Shown: positions 12,248 through 23,427, counted from the stretch's first letter. The stretch: 64,000 bases of DNA from Apostichopus japonicus (GCF_037975245.1 NC_092577.1:30469398-30533397); one strand, 5' to 3'. Translations and numbers: made by a program. The notes: generated from the sequence alone by a model not told the origin.

Positions 12248-12430
12248 GTCCAGGTATACAATTGATTAGTTAAAAAAAAAATTGATTGTGCAAAAAGCGT
12301 GGTAGCCCAGATGAACTGCGCTTACGGTGGTGTTACACGGAAATATTCGGGCATCATGATGCTAAATAAAGAAAATCATGGAATTGTCGGGCAAAAATTT
12401 GAAAAGATTCGGGCAAGCTACTGCATATAT

Positions 12431-12583
12431 TTCCAGAGCACAAGAAATTCGGGCAAAAGTCCTGAAAAATTCGGGCAGCCTAAAAAAAAATTATATATAT
12501 ATATATATATATATTTTATTTTTTCTCCTCTTAGGCTGCCCAAATTTTTCAGGACTTTTGCCCGAATTTCTTGTCCTCTGGAA
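12431..12583. repeat. Long inverted repeat, arms about 52 bp, TA-rich loop
   Basis: Arms 12431-12482 and 12531-12583 are near-perfect reverse complements (left TTCCAGAGCACAAGAAATTC, right GAATTTCTTGTCCTCTGGAA). The loop of about 48 bp has A9 and a (TA)n run. It is part of element C. Confidence 0.88.
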
Positions 12584-12642
12584 ATTTGGGGGGGGGGGCA
12601 GTCTGCCCCCTGCCCCCCGCCTCGTACGCCTATGGCCATGTT

Positions 12643-13467
12643 ACCTTGTTGTTGAGTGATACCGGAGTTTACTCCACAGTGAGAACACTGGGTACACGCA
12701 GGGACGTCGCTAGAGGGGGATGTGGGGTGTCTCACCCCCAAACTTAGTAAAACTGACGATAGTTGGAAAATTTGAGTGCGACAGTCGGAATTTCCGACTG
12801 TCGCACTCTAGTTTATCTAGGCCTATTAATTTATTACTGTGATTGTGCATGACCTAAAAATTGAAAAATTTATCATTAAGGGTGAAACACCTGGAGCTAC
12901 TGTAAAGACCTATTTAGCATAATAATCGATATGACACGAGCCAGTGTAGTGTTGATTGATTTCAGTACCGATGAATGTAACGTGTCTAGTACGACTGGAT
13001 GGTTGTCGTGGCATAAACAGGTGTAAACGTGCTTCACTGAAATGAATCAAGCGGTAAGAATATACAAATTAGTTTTCTACTAATTCTTCTACTAAAGCGC
13101 TCGTATATAATGTACTCCATTTACTTGGGTAGGATTCGACCATTAATATAATGTTCTCTATTTTATATTTGTATAGTTTTAGTATCTTTATTATGTTTAT
13201 TGCACCATGAGTGAGGTATGTAACCAAACCACCATTTTCAGTCATGCACCTCTGTTGAATAATAATCCCCCATTAAGTGATGATATAATTTATAATATGT
13301 TAAGTATTTGACATCAGTGGCGGATCAAGGGGCTGTGTGAGTGTACTTCGACATTGTTGAACCCCACAAAAGTGTATTTATCAGCATAACCATGCGTGTG
13401 TATAGTGACCTTATTATAGGCCTAATTTATAGACCTAACTATGCCTCAGTCAAAATGCACTATTTCA
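12643..13467. other. Right interior of hAT A with further TE end fragments
   Basis: There is no gene. Isolated hAT-like termini occur: CAGGGACGTCGCTAGAGG near 12699 and CAGTGGCGGATCAAGGGG near 13315. I could not find partner ends, so these are probably truncated insertions. A 17-bp inverted repeat is at 12774-12808. Confidence 0.5.
12774..12808. repeat. Perfect 17-bp inverted repeat, 1-nt spacer
   Basis: GAGTGCGACAGTCGGAA (12774-12790) and its exact reverse complement (12792-12808) are separated by a single T. Confidence 0.9.
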
Positions 13468-13763
13468 CGGGCCACATGCGGCCCGCCAGTGATTTTTTAC
13501 ATCATCACAAAAAACGAACTAGCTGCCTAGAATTTATCTGCACTTATGATGCTGTCAGGTAGGTCTATTATCACCATTAATTATCAATTGGACTGTATTG
13601 ACATTATGTTTTTGTGAATACAGATTAGTACACACACCTATTTCTTGAACGTCCTCGGAAGCAAAGGTTTGAAATCAACAGCAGGTCGTTGGTTAGGTGC
13701 GGCCCTGTCAGTGTTTCGCTTCTAAAATCTGGCCCATTCATTAAAAAAGGTAGCCCATCCCTG
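13468..13763. mobile_element. 5'-truncated hAT MITE (copy of the element at 33415)
   Basis: Collinear with 33437-33734: GGGCCACATGCGGCC, then the AT-rich interior, then TAGCCCATCCCTG as right terminus. The left terminus (CAGGGGTGGGCAAC) is missing here. Confidence 0.75.
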
Positions 13764-14280
13764 CAATAGGCCTATATCTGAGGCCCTGGGGTCATTCCTT
13801 GACCGACTTGGTGCAATATAATGTGCCCATTTCGAAGTAAATTTATTCACAGATTGTTAGTTGTCATGGGTTCGAACAATTGAGGGGTATTCTAACCTAA
13901 AACATATGGCAAAATGGGGCTGGGGTTCCAGTTCGCCGCATCATTTGTCAACTTGCACTGGGTTATAATGTTCATGTCAATTGGAATCACTAATAAAAGA
14001 AATAATCCACCAAAAATGAAGGTCGCATGAACTTTATTGCAGATTTCCTGAGTGACGAATTTGTAATTTTCACCCGAAATCACGCAACTAGATGGCTGCT
14101 ATCCAGCCTGGCAAGAAGCCATCTCCAGCGATCTGGCAGGTATTGAAATCTGAAATTTTCTTGGTACGCTGCGCGCCAACCGATGGTGGCGCTCCGCTTA
14201 GATAGTACTTACGGCCGGAATACTCGAATCGATTACGTCCCCCCCCCCCCCCCACGTTGCAAATCGGATTGACGCCCCTG
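13764..14280. other. Right end of hAT A; duplicated at 33735-34236
   Basis: No gene. It contains an inverted copy of the GCGCCACCATCGGTTGGCGC module near 14170-14205, a C16 run and the element terminus. Confidence 0.6.
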
Positions 14281-14596
14281 GTTGCAAGCAGACGATCACT
14301 TACACTTGATTCAGATCTAACAGTCCATGCCCTTAGAAAGCCTCAAAAGAAATGTGGTACCTGTGGCCTGTCTCATGCACCACGGCAGTGTCCGGCATAT
14401 TACGATAAGTGTAGAGCATGTGAAATATTTGTCAAAGAACAAAGGCAAAGGTAGATTAGCAACAGAAACCAAGGACACAAAAATATCGCAAAACAGGGCC
14501 ACGCCAAAACCAAAACGTGAACAGGCAAAAATTCACACACTTGATCAAGATGATACTATTGAGAGTGAAGATGAACAATTCACTGATCAGTTCTAG
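14281..14596 (+). pseudogene. Retroelement gag remnant, 3' part with zinc knuckles
   Basis: It continues the 10008-10243 frame exactly after the target duplication. A CCHC-type knuckle, CGTCGLSHAPRQC, is followed by the start of a second (CRAC), after which residues are lost and the frame breaks. The same lesion is shared with the copy at 34237-34485, so the two are copies of one insertion. Confidence 0.7.
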
Positions 14597-15322
14597 CATA
14601 TATCTTGAACATACAGAAGCATACGCAAATGTGTAATATGCCCTCAGCTGCCGGGCAAGCATAAGTTTAGTGTGAAGGTAGTTACAGGTGCGAACGGCAA
14701 TACTCTACCCGTGCGTACAATCTGTCAAATGTATCCAAATGACGAATGGAAAACCGGCATTAGGCCATCACCGACACCATTTAGGCATACAATCATACAG
14801 ATGAAGACCCTATAACACGACACATGTGGTCATTGTTTGCAAAAGGATTAAAGTGGCCATGACACGAACATTTCAACGTCCAGTCTTTTGAGGGATCCAT
14901 CTAAGCATGTTCTCTAGAACATATATCAACCATTCTGTCAGTTAAAAACGTGATTTTTCCAGTCGAAAATTGAGAATTAATTTACCCTCTTCGGGGCTTG
15001 AAAAGTTCGTTCGCCCGAAAATTGTCCTAATCTCATGACGTCATGTGACGTCATGTTAGGCACACGATTTGCTCTCGCTGTTTCCACCGAACATGTACAC
15101 GTATGTTTACTACGACAAGTGTACGTACTACACAAACAATCGGTAACAAGTCAGTGCGAGATCAAATCTAAATTTCCCGTGGAATGGCAGATTATAGAAC
15201 CAAATGCGGCAACCGAAGTTCAAAGTGATAGTGGTTCTTCACCAGGCACTGAAATTGGGCTATAATTAGAGTGCACTTTCTCATATTCAAGGCAGAGAGT
15301 GAAGGCGATGATCGATCATGCC
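14597..15322 (+). pseudogene. Retropepsin-like remnant and unidentified repeat
   Basis: At 14650-14813 translation gives KFSVKVVTGANGNTLPVRT, resembling the aspartic protease of Gypsy-type pol. The catalytic Asp of the D-T-G motif is replaced by Val (VTG), then a stop follows, so it is inactive. From about 14850 to 15300 the sequence is unidentified and includes two adjacent TGACGTCA palindromes (15036-15043, 15046-15053). I do not see reverse transcriptase here. Confidence 0.5.
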
Positions 15323-16821
15323 CAGGGGCGGGATTTGAGTTGTGAAAGTGGGGGGGCAAACCTGCCAGCAAGACTATCTAAGCGGAGCGCCACCATCGGT
15401 TGGCGCGGAGCGTACAAGAAATTTTTGGGCTTTACAAACCCTCCAGATGGCCGGAAACGGCACTTCCCGAGTGCTCTAAGCTGCATGTACCGATCCTTGA
15501 AATATGGATCTCATGTCTGCAATTGTATCTAGATAGTTAATTATCGTTTAAAAATTTTAAGAGGATTGATAGTAGAACATATGGTCAGATGGTGATGTAC
15601 AACTTTTGTTATACGTCACTATCTAAGCGTCGAAATTTTCGATGAAATTTACCCTTAGATCGGTAAAATTAACACCCATATAGGCTTTAAATTGCATTTA
15701 AACAATTAATGAACGTGTGTTAATTTAGGGAGGACGGATAGAAGAACTTATATGGGGATGTACAACTGAAGCTTATACGTCACTATTTAGGCGGTGCACC
15801 ACCATCAGTTGGCGCGGTGCGTCGAAATTTAAGCAAAAAGGGAAATCCTATTTCAGCAAAAATGACACCTCTGGTAACAATAAATCGCATCTAGACAGTT
15901 CTTTCCCCCTAAAATTATTAGTATATTGTGCATTGGACCGATCAAGAATATGTTCAGCACCCACTTCGAAATTCTCCCCGCGGTCCCCACTTCTTGGAGC
16001 ACTTGGCAAATATTGGGGGCTGAACATACCTAACCCCCCCCCCACTCTTTTCATGGGGGATAAGCCCCTCAAGTCCACCGGTTCCGTCGCCACTGAAGTC
16101 GAGGCGGGGTGACCTTTTGGATTTTACAATGCGACTAGGTGCAACATGGAGCAATATCGGTTACGAGTCATTTCATAGTACTGGCTGAGATTTTAAAAAT
16201 GAAATTATTACCTGGCAGTAAACAATGGACTTAATGTGTTACTGTGTTAGTGCCAATTTGTAATTCACATTATTCGATTTTCATGCATCATTCCAGGATT
16301 TCGAGCAGTAAAGATACTACATCGGCATTGCCATTGCATATTGTTGAATAACACGGGGGGGGGGGGTGTCATGTGTCAGTGTATTGAATTTAATTATTGA
16401 TATACCCAATATGCAAATCTGGCTTTCGTAAATCGTTTCTCTGGATTAAGTTATTCAACGCATTCAGTAGAGCAGCAACGTTGAAAATCAATTCCTGAAG
16501 CTAGAACTGTAGCACATGCCGCGGATTCATCACATGCAGAATTGAATCGCTAGTGTGTTAGCTCCAGGATTCGTAACCTGTGCTGCGAACCATGTGCTAG
16601 CTCCAGCTCCAGTTATTCTGCATGCTACATGTTACGATGTTAAAAACAAATTCGACTTAGATTCGAAACAAATAGGCCTATTTGATAGAGCTGTTGTGGC
16701 GGAATAACTTCGATTAGGGTTGTGCACATTTGTCTGCAAAAACGACAAAAAAGTGAACTAAGGTCTGGGAAAAAGTGGGGGGGCAAATGCCCCCTCTTGC
16801 CCCCCCGTAATCCCGCCCATG
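15323..16821. mobile_element. Non-autonomous hAT element D (1.5 kb)
   Basis: Ends are CAGGGGCGGGATTTG (left) and CATGGGCGGGATTAC (read inward from the right). The target duplication ATCATGCC is at 15315-15322 and 16822-16829. It contains two copies of the GCGCCACCATCGGTTGGCGC module (near 15380 and 15795) and an internal hAT-like end (CCGTCGCCACTG near 16085). There is no transposase frame. Confidence 0.9.
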
Positions 16822-16829
16822 ATCATGCC

Positions 16830-17385
16830 CATATTGAACCGAACATTGCATTGAGTGAGGACCTGAGGTGTTACTGTTAGGCATAGAACCGTATCAGTTC
16901 GAGCCTGTTAAACGGGCCGAAATTGAAGCTTCACAACATATCGAAGAAGGAAACCGTTCGGAACTATTGCAAGGAACATACAACGTGGTAAGAATAATGT
17001 AACGAAGAAAAATATTTAAAAACTACCACTCCATTCTTAGATGTGTCGTTGGAATTCGCGGAACTGCCTAAATAGTATTGTGCATTGTGTTACGGGGACT
17101 TACAACCAGGCCAGATCGACAACGCAGAAACCGCGGAAATCGATCAACCGATTCGGTAATCGAGATACAGGGTTAAATATCAACGGTTTCTGCGCTTTCC
17201 ACGTCATCGACCTTGCTATATAGCAAGGTCGAAAGCGCGGAAACGAGAGGAATTTGTCAAGGGAGGGTGACGAAAGTCTTTTGGTCGTATTTCAGCCTAT
17301 ATGCGCCAGGAAGGGGTGCGGATTTAAAGCTATTTCACTAAATGTAGTTCGAAACCGCGGAAATCTTAAATGGATGAGTTAGATT
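16830..17385. other. Unidentified sequence between element D and PABPC copy 1
   Basis: It continues the interrupted sequence upstream of D. A short translation (IEPYQFEPV) is open near 16880, but no family is assigned. Several ACCGCGGAAAT/GCGCGGAAAC words recur (17127-17370). Confidence 0.35.
17208..17231. repeat. Perfect 24-bp palindrome
   Basis: CGACCTTGCTAT followed immediately by its reverse complement ATAGCAAGGTCG, with no spacer. Confidence 0.95.
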
Positions 17386-17431
17386 CTTTGGTTAGTAACG
17401 AATGAATATTCTACTGACATCCACTTCCCAG

Positions 17432-17506
17432 GTCATGAAGAATGACAAAGAGGTGTCCCGTGGATTTGGCTTTGTCTGCTTCCCCTCAGAAGTAGAGGCC
17501 ACCAAC
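17432..17506 (+). pseudogene. PABPC copy 1 exon 7 fragment (RRM4)
   Basis: Encodes [17 protein letters not shown], the RRM4 RNP1 region, then jumps at about 17507 into sequence equivalent to mid-intron 7 of copy 2 (near 45850). The exon's second half and its donor are deleted. Confidence 0.8.
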
Positions 17507-17667
17507 ATCTGCTTAGCTTTGATCAACATTACGCTCCACCCCCCCCCCCTTTGCCCACAAAGAAAATATGGTCTATGGCCCGACCCACATATTCTTAATC
17601 CAGACCTGCTTGTCTCGTTCAACTACTGCAGACGTTTTGATGGCTCTATCACTGAAACATTCAGAAG

Positions 17668-17801
17668 GCTGTCAAATCCATAAAGTTCCACAACATCCAT
17701 GGATAGTTCCTGTGAAAGAAGACCAGTCAGTGTTCTGTTCATAAAAGATCAGAGATATTATTGAAATCGAATATCTAATAAAGTGCTGCTTTAAAAAAAA
17801 A
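17668..17801 (+). pseudogene. PABPC terminal-exon-like sequence with AATAAA and A tract
   Basis: An AG is followed by a short frame, AVKSIKFHNIHG and stop (17668-17706), similar to the end of the gene (AFKSLKFPNTHG at 25990). Then comes 3'-UTR-like sequence, AATAAA at 17777-17782 and an A9 run 10 nt later. This looks like the 3' end of a PABPC mRNA sitting inside intron 7. The orthologous block in copy 2 is 46015-46153. Confidence 0.6.
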
Positions 17802-18040
17802 TTGTGCTAGTGATGAGCAACAGGTTGTGAAAATCTTTTTGACCATATTTTAATAATATTGTTCTTACTAGCAAGGAGAATCGGAATTGTTGTGTAGACG
17901 TGTCCTAAGTATTTTGTCCTTACAATTTTTGTAGAGTCTTTGAAAGAATTTTACTTTCCTGTATTGTCAATGGTCTGTTTTGGTAGTTAAACTAATAGAC
18001 CTTATGCTAGTCTTTTGAGGGAAGATTTTAACTATTAGCT

Positions 18041-18365
18041 CTAATAATAATAATAATAATATTGTAGATTTATAAAGCGCAGACATATCCACCGATAACT
18101 TCGGTGGTCAAGGTGCATCACAATATTACCCTGGTCAACGCTAACCTGTCAAACATATAGAGACAATCCCTCCACATGGCAGCAGCTAAACAGCGCCCAG
18201 TTGAGTTTATCTCACAGGTACCCATTTATACACCTGGGTGAAGAGAGGCAATGGAGATAAAGTGCCGTGCCCAAGAACACGACGCAATGATCTGGTCAAG
18301 CCTCGAACCTGCAATCCTTATATCACAAGTCCACTGCCTTAACCACTTGACCACAACGCTCTCCG
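18041..18365 (-). mobile_element. tRNA-derived SINE, minus orientation
   Basis: Read on the minus strand it starts near 18365 with an A box (TGGTCAAGTGG, 18345-18355) and a B box (AGGTTCGAGG, 18301-18310) and ends in a (TTA)n tail, seen as (TAA)n at 18042-18060 on +. The same intron position in PABPC copy 2 (46399-46404) has no insertion, so the copy 2 locus is an empty site. Confidence 0.8.
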
Positions 18366-18587
18366 TCTATCAAAAGATGCACAAGCAAGGTTACTTTGGA
18401 GCATGGTTAGACCGTGTTCTGTTACTTTATTGTAAATGATCCCAGAGATTACAATGGTGCATACACTCTTTCTGAATTTGGGAGTCCTTGTTGATATATG
18501 ATCTATATTCCATGAAAGGCTTATTTTTGACATACAATTCTTATGTAGCCTATGACCTTTGCCTCTGCTGTCCTTTCCATTATCCAG

Positions 18588-18633
18588 GGTTCAACTACTA
18601 CCAGACAGTGCCGGATGTCGGGCAGAGTTCAAG
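18588..18633 (+). pseudogene. PABPC copy 1 exon 8 with internal deletion
   Basis: A 46-nt remnant of the 253-nt proline-rich linker exon (46628-46880 in copy 2). It keeps the NYYQTVP-coding part and the GRVQ end. Both lengths are 1 modulo 3, so the outgoing phase is unchanged. Confidence 0.7.
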
Positions 18634-18689
18634 GTAAAACATCTGTTAGGTGTGTGTGTGCGTGCGTGCGTGCGTTTGTGACGTCCAGC

Positions 18690-19320
18690 TTGACAACACT
18701 ATATCTCAAGATGGGAAGGTCAGACCAATTTCATATTTGGTGTGTAAAAGTACCACATTGAGTACAAGAAGCCTACTGTTTTTGGTGGGGGTCAAAGGTC
18801 ATTTGTGGTCACCAGGGGTCAAATTGTGAAAACTTTGTAAACATGATATCTCAAGATGGGGGCATTTGCAGATTTCATTTCAGTGTGTAGAAGTACCACA
18901 TTGAGTTAAAAAAATCTATTGCTTTTGGTGGAGGTCAAAGGTCATTTGGGGTCACCAGGGGTCAAATTGTGAAATCTTCGTAAGCACGATATCTCAAGAA
19001 GGGAATTATGGACAAACCTAGCTCATATTTGGTGTGTAGGACTACCACATTTTGTAAAAGAAGCCTATTGTTTTGGGAGAGAAAAGGTCATTTGGGGTCT
19101 CCAGGGGTCAAATTATGAACACTTTTAATCACGATATCTCAATACTGGAAGCTTGGGCCGACCGCTAATTTAGTGTGTAGAAGTTAAAGAAGCCTATTGT
19201 TTTTGGTGGAGATCTAAGGTCATTTGTGTTTATCAGAGGTCAAATCGTGAAACCCTTGTAAACATGTACACCCTCACTATACATTACTTAAGATTCATGA
19301 AGAAAACTGCTCATATTACA
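18690..19320. repeat. Satellite-like tandem repeat with AGGTCA half-sites, block 1
   Basis: Diverged monomers of about 130-150 bp contain GTAAACACGATATCTCAAGA, GTACCACATTGAGTACAAGA and TCAAAGGTCATTTGGGGTCA. A perfect direct repeat AGGTCAAAGGTCA is at 18932-18944. Confidence 0.85.
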
Positions 19321-19358
19321 TCACTGAACCACAATGTATTTTTGCATTCTGGTAATAG

Positions 19359-19579
19359 GACAGCTGGTTGTCCATGTCCCTGGTCATGCACCATTGACAG
19401 CTCAGATGTTGGCCCAGGCCCAACCACATGAGCAGAAGCACATGTTGGGGGAGCGTCTTTTCTCCATCATCCAGCAGTCTCACGGAGATGTTGCTGGTAA
19501 GATCACCGGTATGCTCTTGGAGATGGACAACGCTGAGCTGCTCCATATGTTGGAGACGGACGAATCCCTCAAAGCAAAG
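19359..19579 (+). pseudogene. MLLE (PABC) exon, module 1, frameshifted at its 5' end
   Basis: Encodes [17 protein letters not shown], a LGERLFSII segment and [18 protein letters not shown], the core of the MLLE domain. Compared with module 2 it lacks 16 nt just after the acceptor, so splicing at 19358/19359 would put it out of frame and reach a stop. This module is probably dead, although its core is intact. Confidence 0.8.
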
Positions 19580-20189
19580 GTGAACTCTTTAAGTTTTACA
19601 TTTGTTTTGGTTGGAGCAGATGTTTACATGTAACCTGAACATTCTTTGTCCTCATTGTCATGATTCCAATCACAATTTAGTGTCTTTGAATTTGAAGAAT
19701 GAAATGCTGTAGTTATTTTATGGCTTTTGGTTTCGATGATAATCGTAACCTTTGCATTCATGATGGATTTTTTATGTGTGTGGGTGTCTGGGTATGTGCG
19801 TTTGTGACACCCAGCTGTAAACACGATATGTGAAGAAGGGAAGGTCGAACCAATTTCATATTTGGTTGGTAGAAGTACTAAAAACGAATGCAGGGATCAA
19901 AGACAATTTATGTTATATATATATCAGTAACCTAAAAACTCTCTAATATTGGATTTTTAAGTTAACCGCTTCCTGTTTGACTGAATACGTTCACTTTGAA
20001 ATTGGCTACTAAGGCCTCACCACAATACACAATAAGTGGCCTTTGATTACGTTAGCACGATATATTATTATTGGAAGCTTGGGTAGATCTCATACTAGGT
20101 ATGAAGGTGTATAACAATAAGTACAAGAATCGTATTTTTTTTGTGGAGGTCAAAGGTCAGTTGGGTCATCAGGGATCAAATTGTGAAAG

Positions 20190-21720
20190 CATTGAATAAA
20201 GTTTCAAATCAAATGTGATAAAATTGTGGGAAAAGCGTTATCTTAAAGCTCTTGGTCGTATTACAATTGTTAGGTCTCTCATGTTACCATGTTTCAACTA
20301 TTATATTATGTCACTTCCGCTGCCTGACTTGGAGTATAGAAATAGGGTAAATTCTTTATTTTTCCGTTTCGTATGGAAAAATAAACCAGACCGTATAAGC
20401 CGTAAACAATTAAGCTCAGTTATGCAGATGGAGGGTTGAATATGATAGATTTTTCTAAACACTGTGAGGCACTCAAAATAAGCACTTTTGGTCGTCTTCT
20501 GAAGAGTGATCATTTCAGCTTCAGCTCTTGTTATTTACGTAAATATAATATTTGCACCGACATGTTTTTTACCAATGGGGATTTCTATATAAAATTAGCT
20601 AGTTTGAGATCTGCTAACCCCTTTTGGAGAAATCTCTTCGAAATAACATATATATTTATTCGAGATGAGCTATCTACCATTAAGGATGATGCGACCATAT
20701 TAACTTTGCCTCTCTGGAATAATGGGCTGATTGAAATTGGTAACAGTCCAGTGTATTACAAGCGCTGGTATGACAAAGGTATCCGTTTTGTTTGCGATTT
20801 TGTCACAATTGATGGCAGGTTTTATAGTTTTGACAATTTCATCCAAAAATATCTTGTTTCCACGAATTTTGTAGAATATTATGGTATTATTAACTCCATT
20901 AAAACTTTTTGGAATGGACCTGCTCTGGATGGGAATATGGATATTGCTTTTCCAAACAATTGCTACTTTAACAAAATGCTTTACAATGGTATGTTCCGTT
21001 CGAAAGATATTTACAACAAGTGACTACAGGAATCGAAGTTGATTCAGAAATCCTATACGAAATGGTGTGGTACCCTCGATATTACTGAGGAAGATTGGTC
21101 TTTTTATTGTTCAGTGCCATTCAAGTGTTCTGGTGATGTTAATTTGAGGTGGTTTCAGTATAGGTTGCTTCAGAGGATTATCCCGTCCAATAAGTATTTG
21201 CATTTAATAAAAGCAATTACTCATGACACTTGTACTTTTTGTCATAGGTATGTTGAGACAATTGAACATTTTTCTATTATTGCCCACTCTCAGTTAGGCT
21301 TTGGAATCATCTCCAAACTTTGTTAAACAATATAGATATTGGTATAGTACTAGACATTAAGACAGTGTTGTTTGGTGCGGACATTGCCAGAGAGCTGAAT
21401 TTAATTAAAATTTTAGTTAAGAAATTCATTTTCAACTGCAAAGTACGGAAAGAAATTCCACTGCAGAATAAGTTACTATTGATTCGGAGGGACTATTTTC
21501 TATTACAAAAAAACATTTTGTTGCGTAATATGAAAAGCAGTGTTTGGAGGAAATATTGGTACCCTTGGTATAATTTTTTACAACTTCAGAATGTATTAAA
21601 ATAAATACTTTTTAGTTTCATCTAGGAATTTTCACTAAGACACCACTAGAGTGGTATATTATGTTAAGTTATAGTTGCAGGATAAAAAAATATAAAAAAA
21701 AGAGAGAAAAAAAAATTTGT
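20190..21720 (+). mobile_element. 5'-truncated LINE, C-terminal ORF2 remnant (Tx1/L1-like)
   Basis: Translated pieces at 20215-20439, 20436-21023, 21039-21326 and 21320-21604 together resemble the end of a LINE ORF2. KRYLKALGRITIVRSLMLP and FRFVWKNKPDRISRKQL, then GGLNMIDF, match the post-reverse-transcriptase region; LRWFQYRLLQRIIPSNKYL and CTFCHRYVETIEH match the RT-linked zinc-binding segment. Frameshifts near 20435 and 21290 and a stop at 21021-21023 show decay. It ends in A-rich sequence (about 21685-21715). It splits the satellite and accounts for the roughly 1.5 kb extra length of this module compared with the next. RT catalytic motifs are upstream of the truncation. Confidence 0.8.
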
Positions 21721-22290
21721 GAAAAATTTGTAAACACTATATCTCAAAATGGGAAGCTTGGGCACCCTCATATTTAGTGTGTAGAAGTAGCACATTGAGT
21801 ACAAGAAGCCTATTGTTTTTGGTGGAGGTCAATTGTCATTTGGGGTCATCAGAGGTTAAAATGTGCAAACATTGTTAACATGATATCTCAATATAGGAAG
21901 CTTGGGCAGATCTCATACTAAGTATGAAGGTGTAAAACATCGAGTAAAAGAATTCTACTGAATTTGCTGGAGGTCAAAGGTCTTTTGAAGCCAACAAACG
22001 CCAAACATTTACCTCACTTCCCTCCTAACTGTCTCTCTACACTAATGTACCTACCGAAACATAATATCGCCAGGGGAGCATATTTGGTATATAATTGTAC
22101 CACATTGCATACAAGAAGCCTAACTTTGTGGGCAAAGGTCAATGGCCATTTGAGTTCACATGGGGTTAAATTGGGAAAACCATGTATTACACGATTTCAA
22201 CAGGGACAGATGTCATGTTTAGTATGTTGATGTATCACATTTAGTACAAGAAGGCTGTTGTTGAGATAAATGGTTATTTCAGGACAGCCT
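21721..22290. repeat. Satellite-like tandem repeat with AGGTCA half-sites, block 1 continued
   Basis: The same monomers resume after the LINE insertion, with ATATCTCAA, TAGTGTGTAGAAGTA and GGAGGTCAAAGGTC words. Confidence 0.8.
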
Positions 22291-22786
22291 GTGTCATTTG
22301 TGAATTTATTGTTTGTCACATCACACTGCTTTTCACTGTATTACTAGGATAAAGTATGTTGTACACCCTCACTATACATTACGTCAGATTCATGAAGAAA
22401 TCTGCTCGTGTTACATCATCGAAAACGCAATGCATTCTGGTTATAGTTGTTATATATATTATATTGTTATTGTTGTTACATGTTGTAATTATGTACGTTG
22501 TTATTTGTTATAGTTGTTTAAGGTCTCACGTATATGGTAAAATTCAAAATTCTTGAAATTTTCCTAGAGAAGTTTTTTCCGGAGCTGGTTTAGCATTTTT
22601 CTTCTTCCTGAATGTTAATAGATTTAGTTCATAATCTTGAGTATCATGTTGCCTTGGATTATCACTTTCCTAAATATTCACCTTTTAAGTAATTGCTTGA
22701 TAATGACTGGATCTCTCCTTTAAGGCTGATTCAATAATTACTTCAAATTTACCATAGAGAATTTTTGTTTTTCTTGTCTCTCCCAG

Positions 22787-22847
22787 ATTTCTGAAGCTTT
22801 GTCTGTTCTGGCCGTTCACCAGCATAAGGAACAGAAGAAGATTTCTG
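22787..22847 (+). CDS. PABPC MLLE helix-5 exon, first copy
   Basis: A 61-nt exon encoding ISEALSVLAVHQHKEQKKIS, equivalent to the last helix of the MLLE domain. The acceptor is TCTCCCAG and the donor GTAAGA, phase 0 in and phase 1 out. Its donor-side intron resembles intron 8 of copy 2, so the exon end appears to be a recombination joint. Confidence 0.7.
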
Positions 22848-23071
22848 GTAAGACATCTTTTCGTTTCACACTCATTAAGTATCAAAAGTTCTAAATATTC
22901 TTTCTTAAAGTGTTAGTTACAAGTGTGGTGCCATTAGAGCAATTACTAATAAATCTATCATTTTCACTATCATTTCTATTTTCCATTACTTCTCACTTAG
23001 TCTTTTACAGCCTTTAATATAATGGCACTTTACTTGTCTAAACATTCTAATCAATTTGTTTCCTCTTTTAG

Positions 23072-23187
23072 GTGTACAAGGGTTACCAAATGCTCAGGCA
23101 ATGCGTAGAGGTGGAGCCATCCCTACCCAGAGACCTACCTACAAGTTCCCTCAATCAGCCAGGAGAAACAAAGCTTCTGGTGCAAAG
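23072..23187 (+). CDS. PABPC linker exon, first copy
   Basis: A 116-nt exon encoding VQGLPNAQAMRRGG, then TQRPTYKFPQSARRNKASGA. It matches exon 9 of copy 2 (47037-47143). Phase 1 in, phase 0 out, with canonical splice sites. Confidence 0.75.
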
Positions 23188-23427
23188 GTAAGTGAAACCA
23201 ACTTGCAACCAAGCAATTTTCAGTTTTTGTAGTTGGCTTCTATCAACTGCAGCATGGGTTTGTTTGAATGCCATGATGGGGTGGGGTCTGGGTGGGCTTA
23301 ACCAATGCTTTCACTTTGCTCATCAACTGTTGATGCAGAAGACACTTGATATTTTGTTTCAGATGTTAGTGAAACCTTTGGTTTTGAGTGTTATTGAAAA
23401 CTGTATTCTGTATTTCCTTTGTTATAG

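Larger units (their letters stand above)
11021..12634. mobile_element. Non-autonomous hAT element C, nested in A
   Basis: Ends are CATAGGCGTACGGG (left) and CATAGGCGTACGAG (read inward from the right). The target duplication GCCATGTT is at 11013-11020 and 12635-12642. Excluding nested element E1 it is about 0.95 kb. It has G-rich ends, a copy of the GAGCGCCACCATCGGTTGG module near 11100 and a long hairpin (12431-12583). No transposase frame is seen. Confidence 0.9.
10244..14280 (+). mobile_element. hAT DNA transposon A, inserted in retroelement gag
   Basis: Terminal inverted repeats are CATGGGCGTCAATCC at the left and, read inward from the right, CAGGGGCGTCAATCC. The 8-bp target duplication GTTGCAAG is present at 10236-10243 and 14281-14288. 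It encodes a degraded hAT transposase C-terminus and carries nested element C. Without that nested insertion the element is about 2.4 kb, too short for a full-length transposon, so it is internally deleted and non-autonomous now. The 8-bp duplication and CAGGG-type ends are hAT hallmarks. Confidence 0.9.

Noticed and set aside
20215-21604. A host gene encoding a novel protein
   Set aside because: The sequence matches the pattern of a LINE ORF2 C-terminus, has frameshifts, and splits a satellite array.
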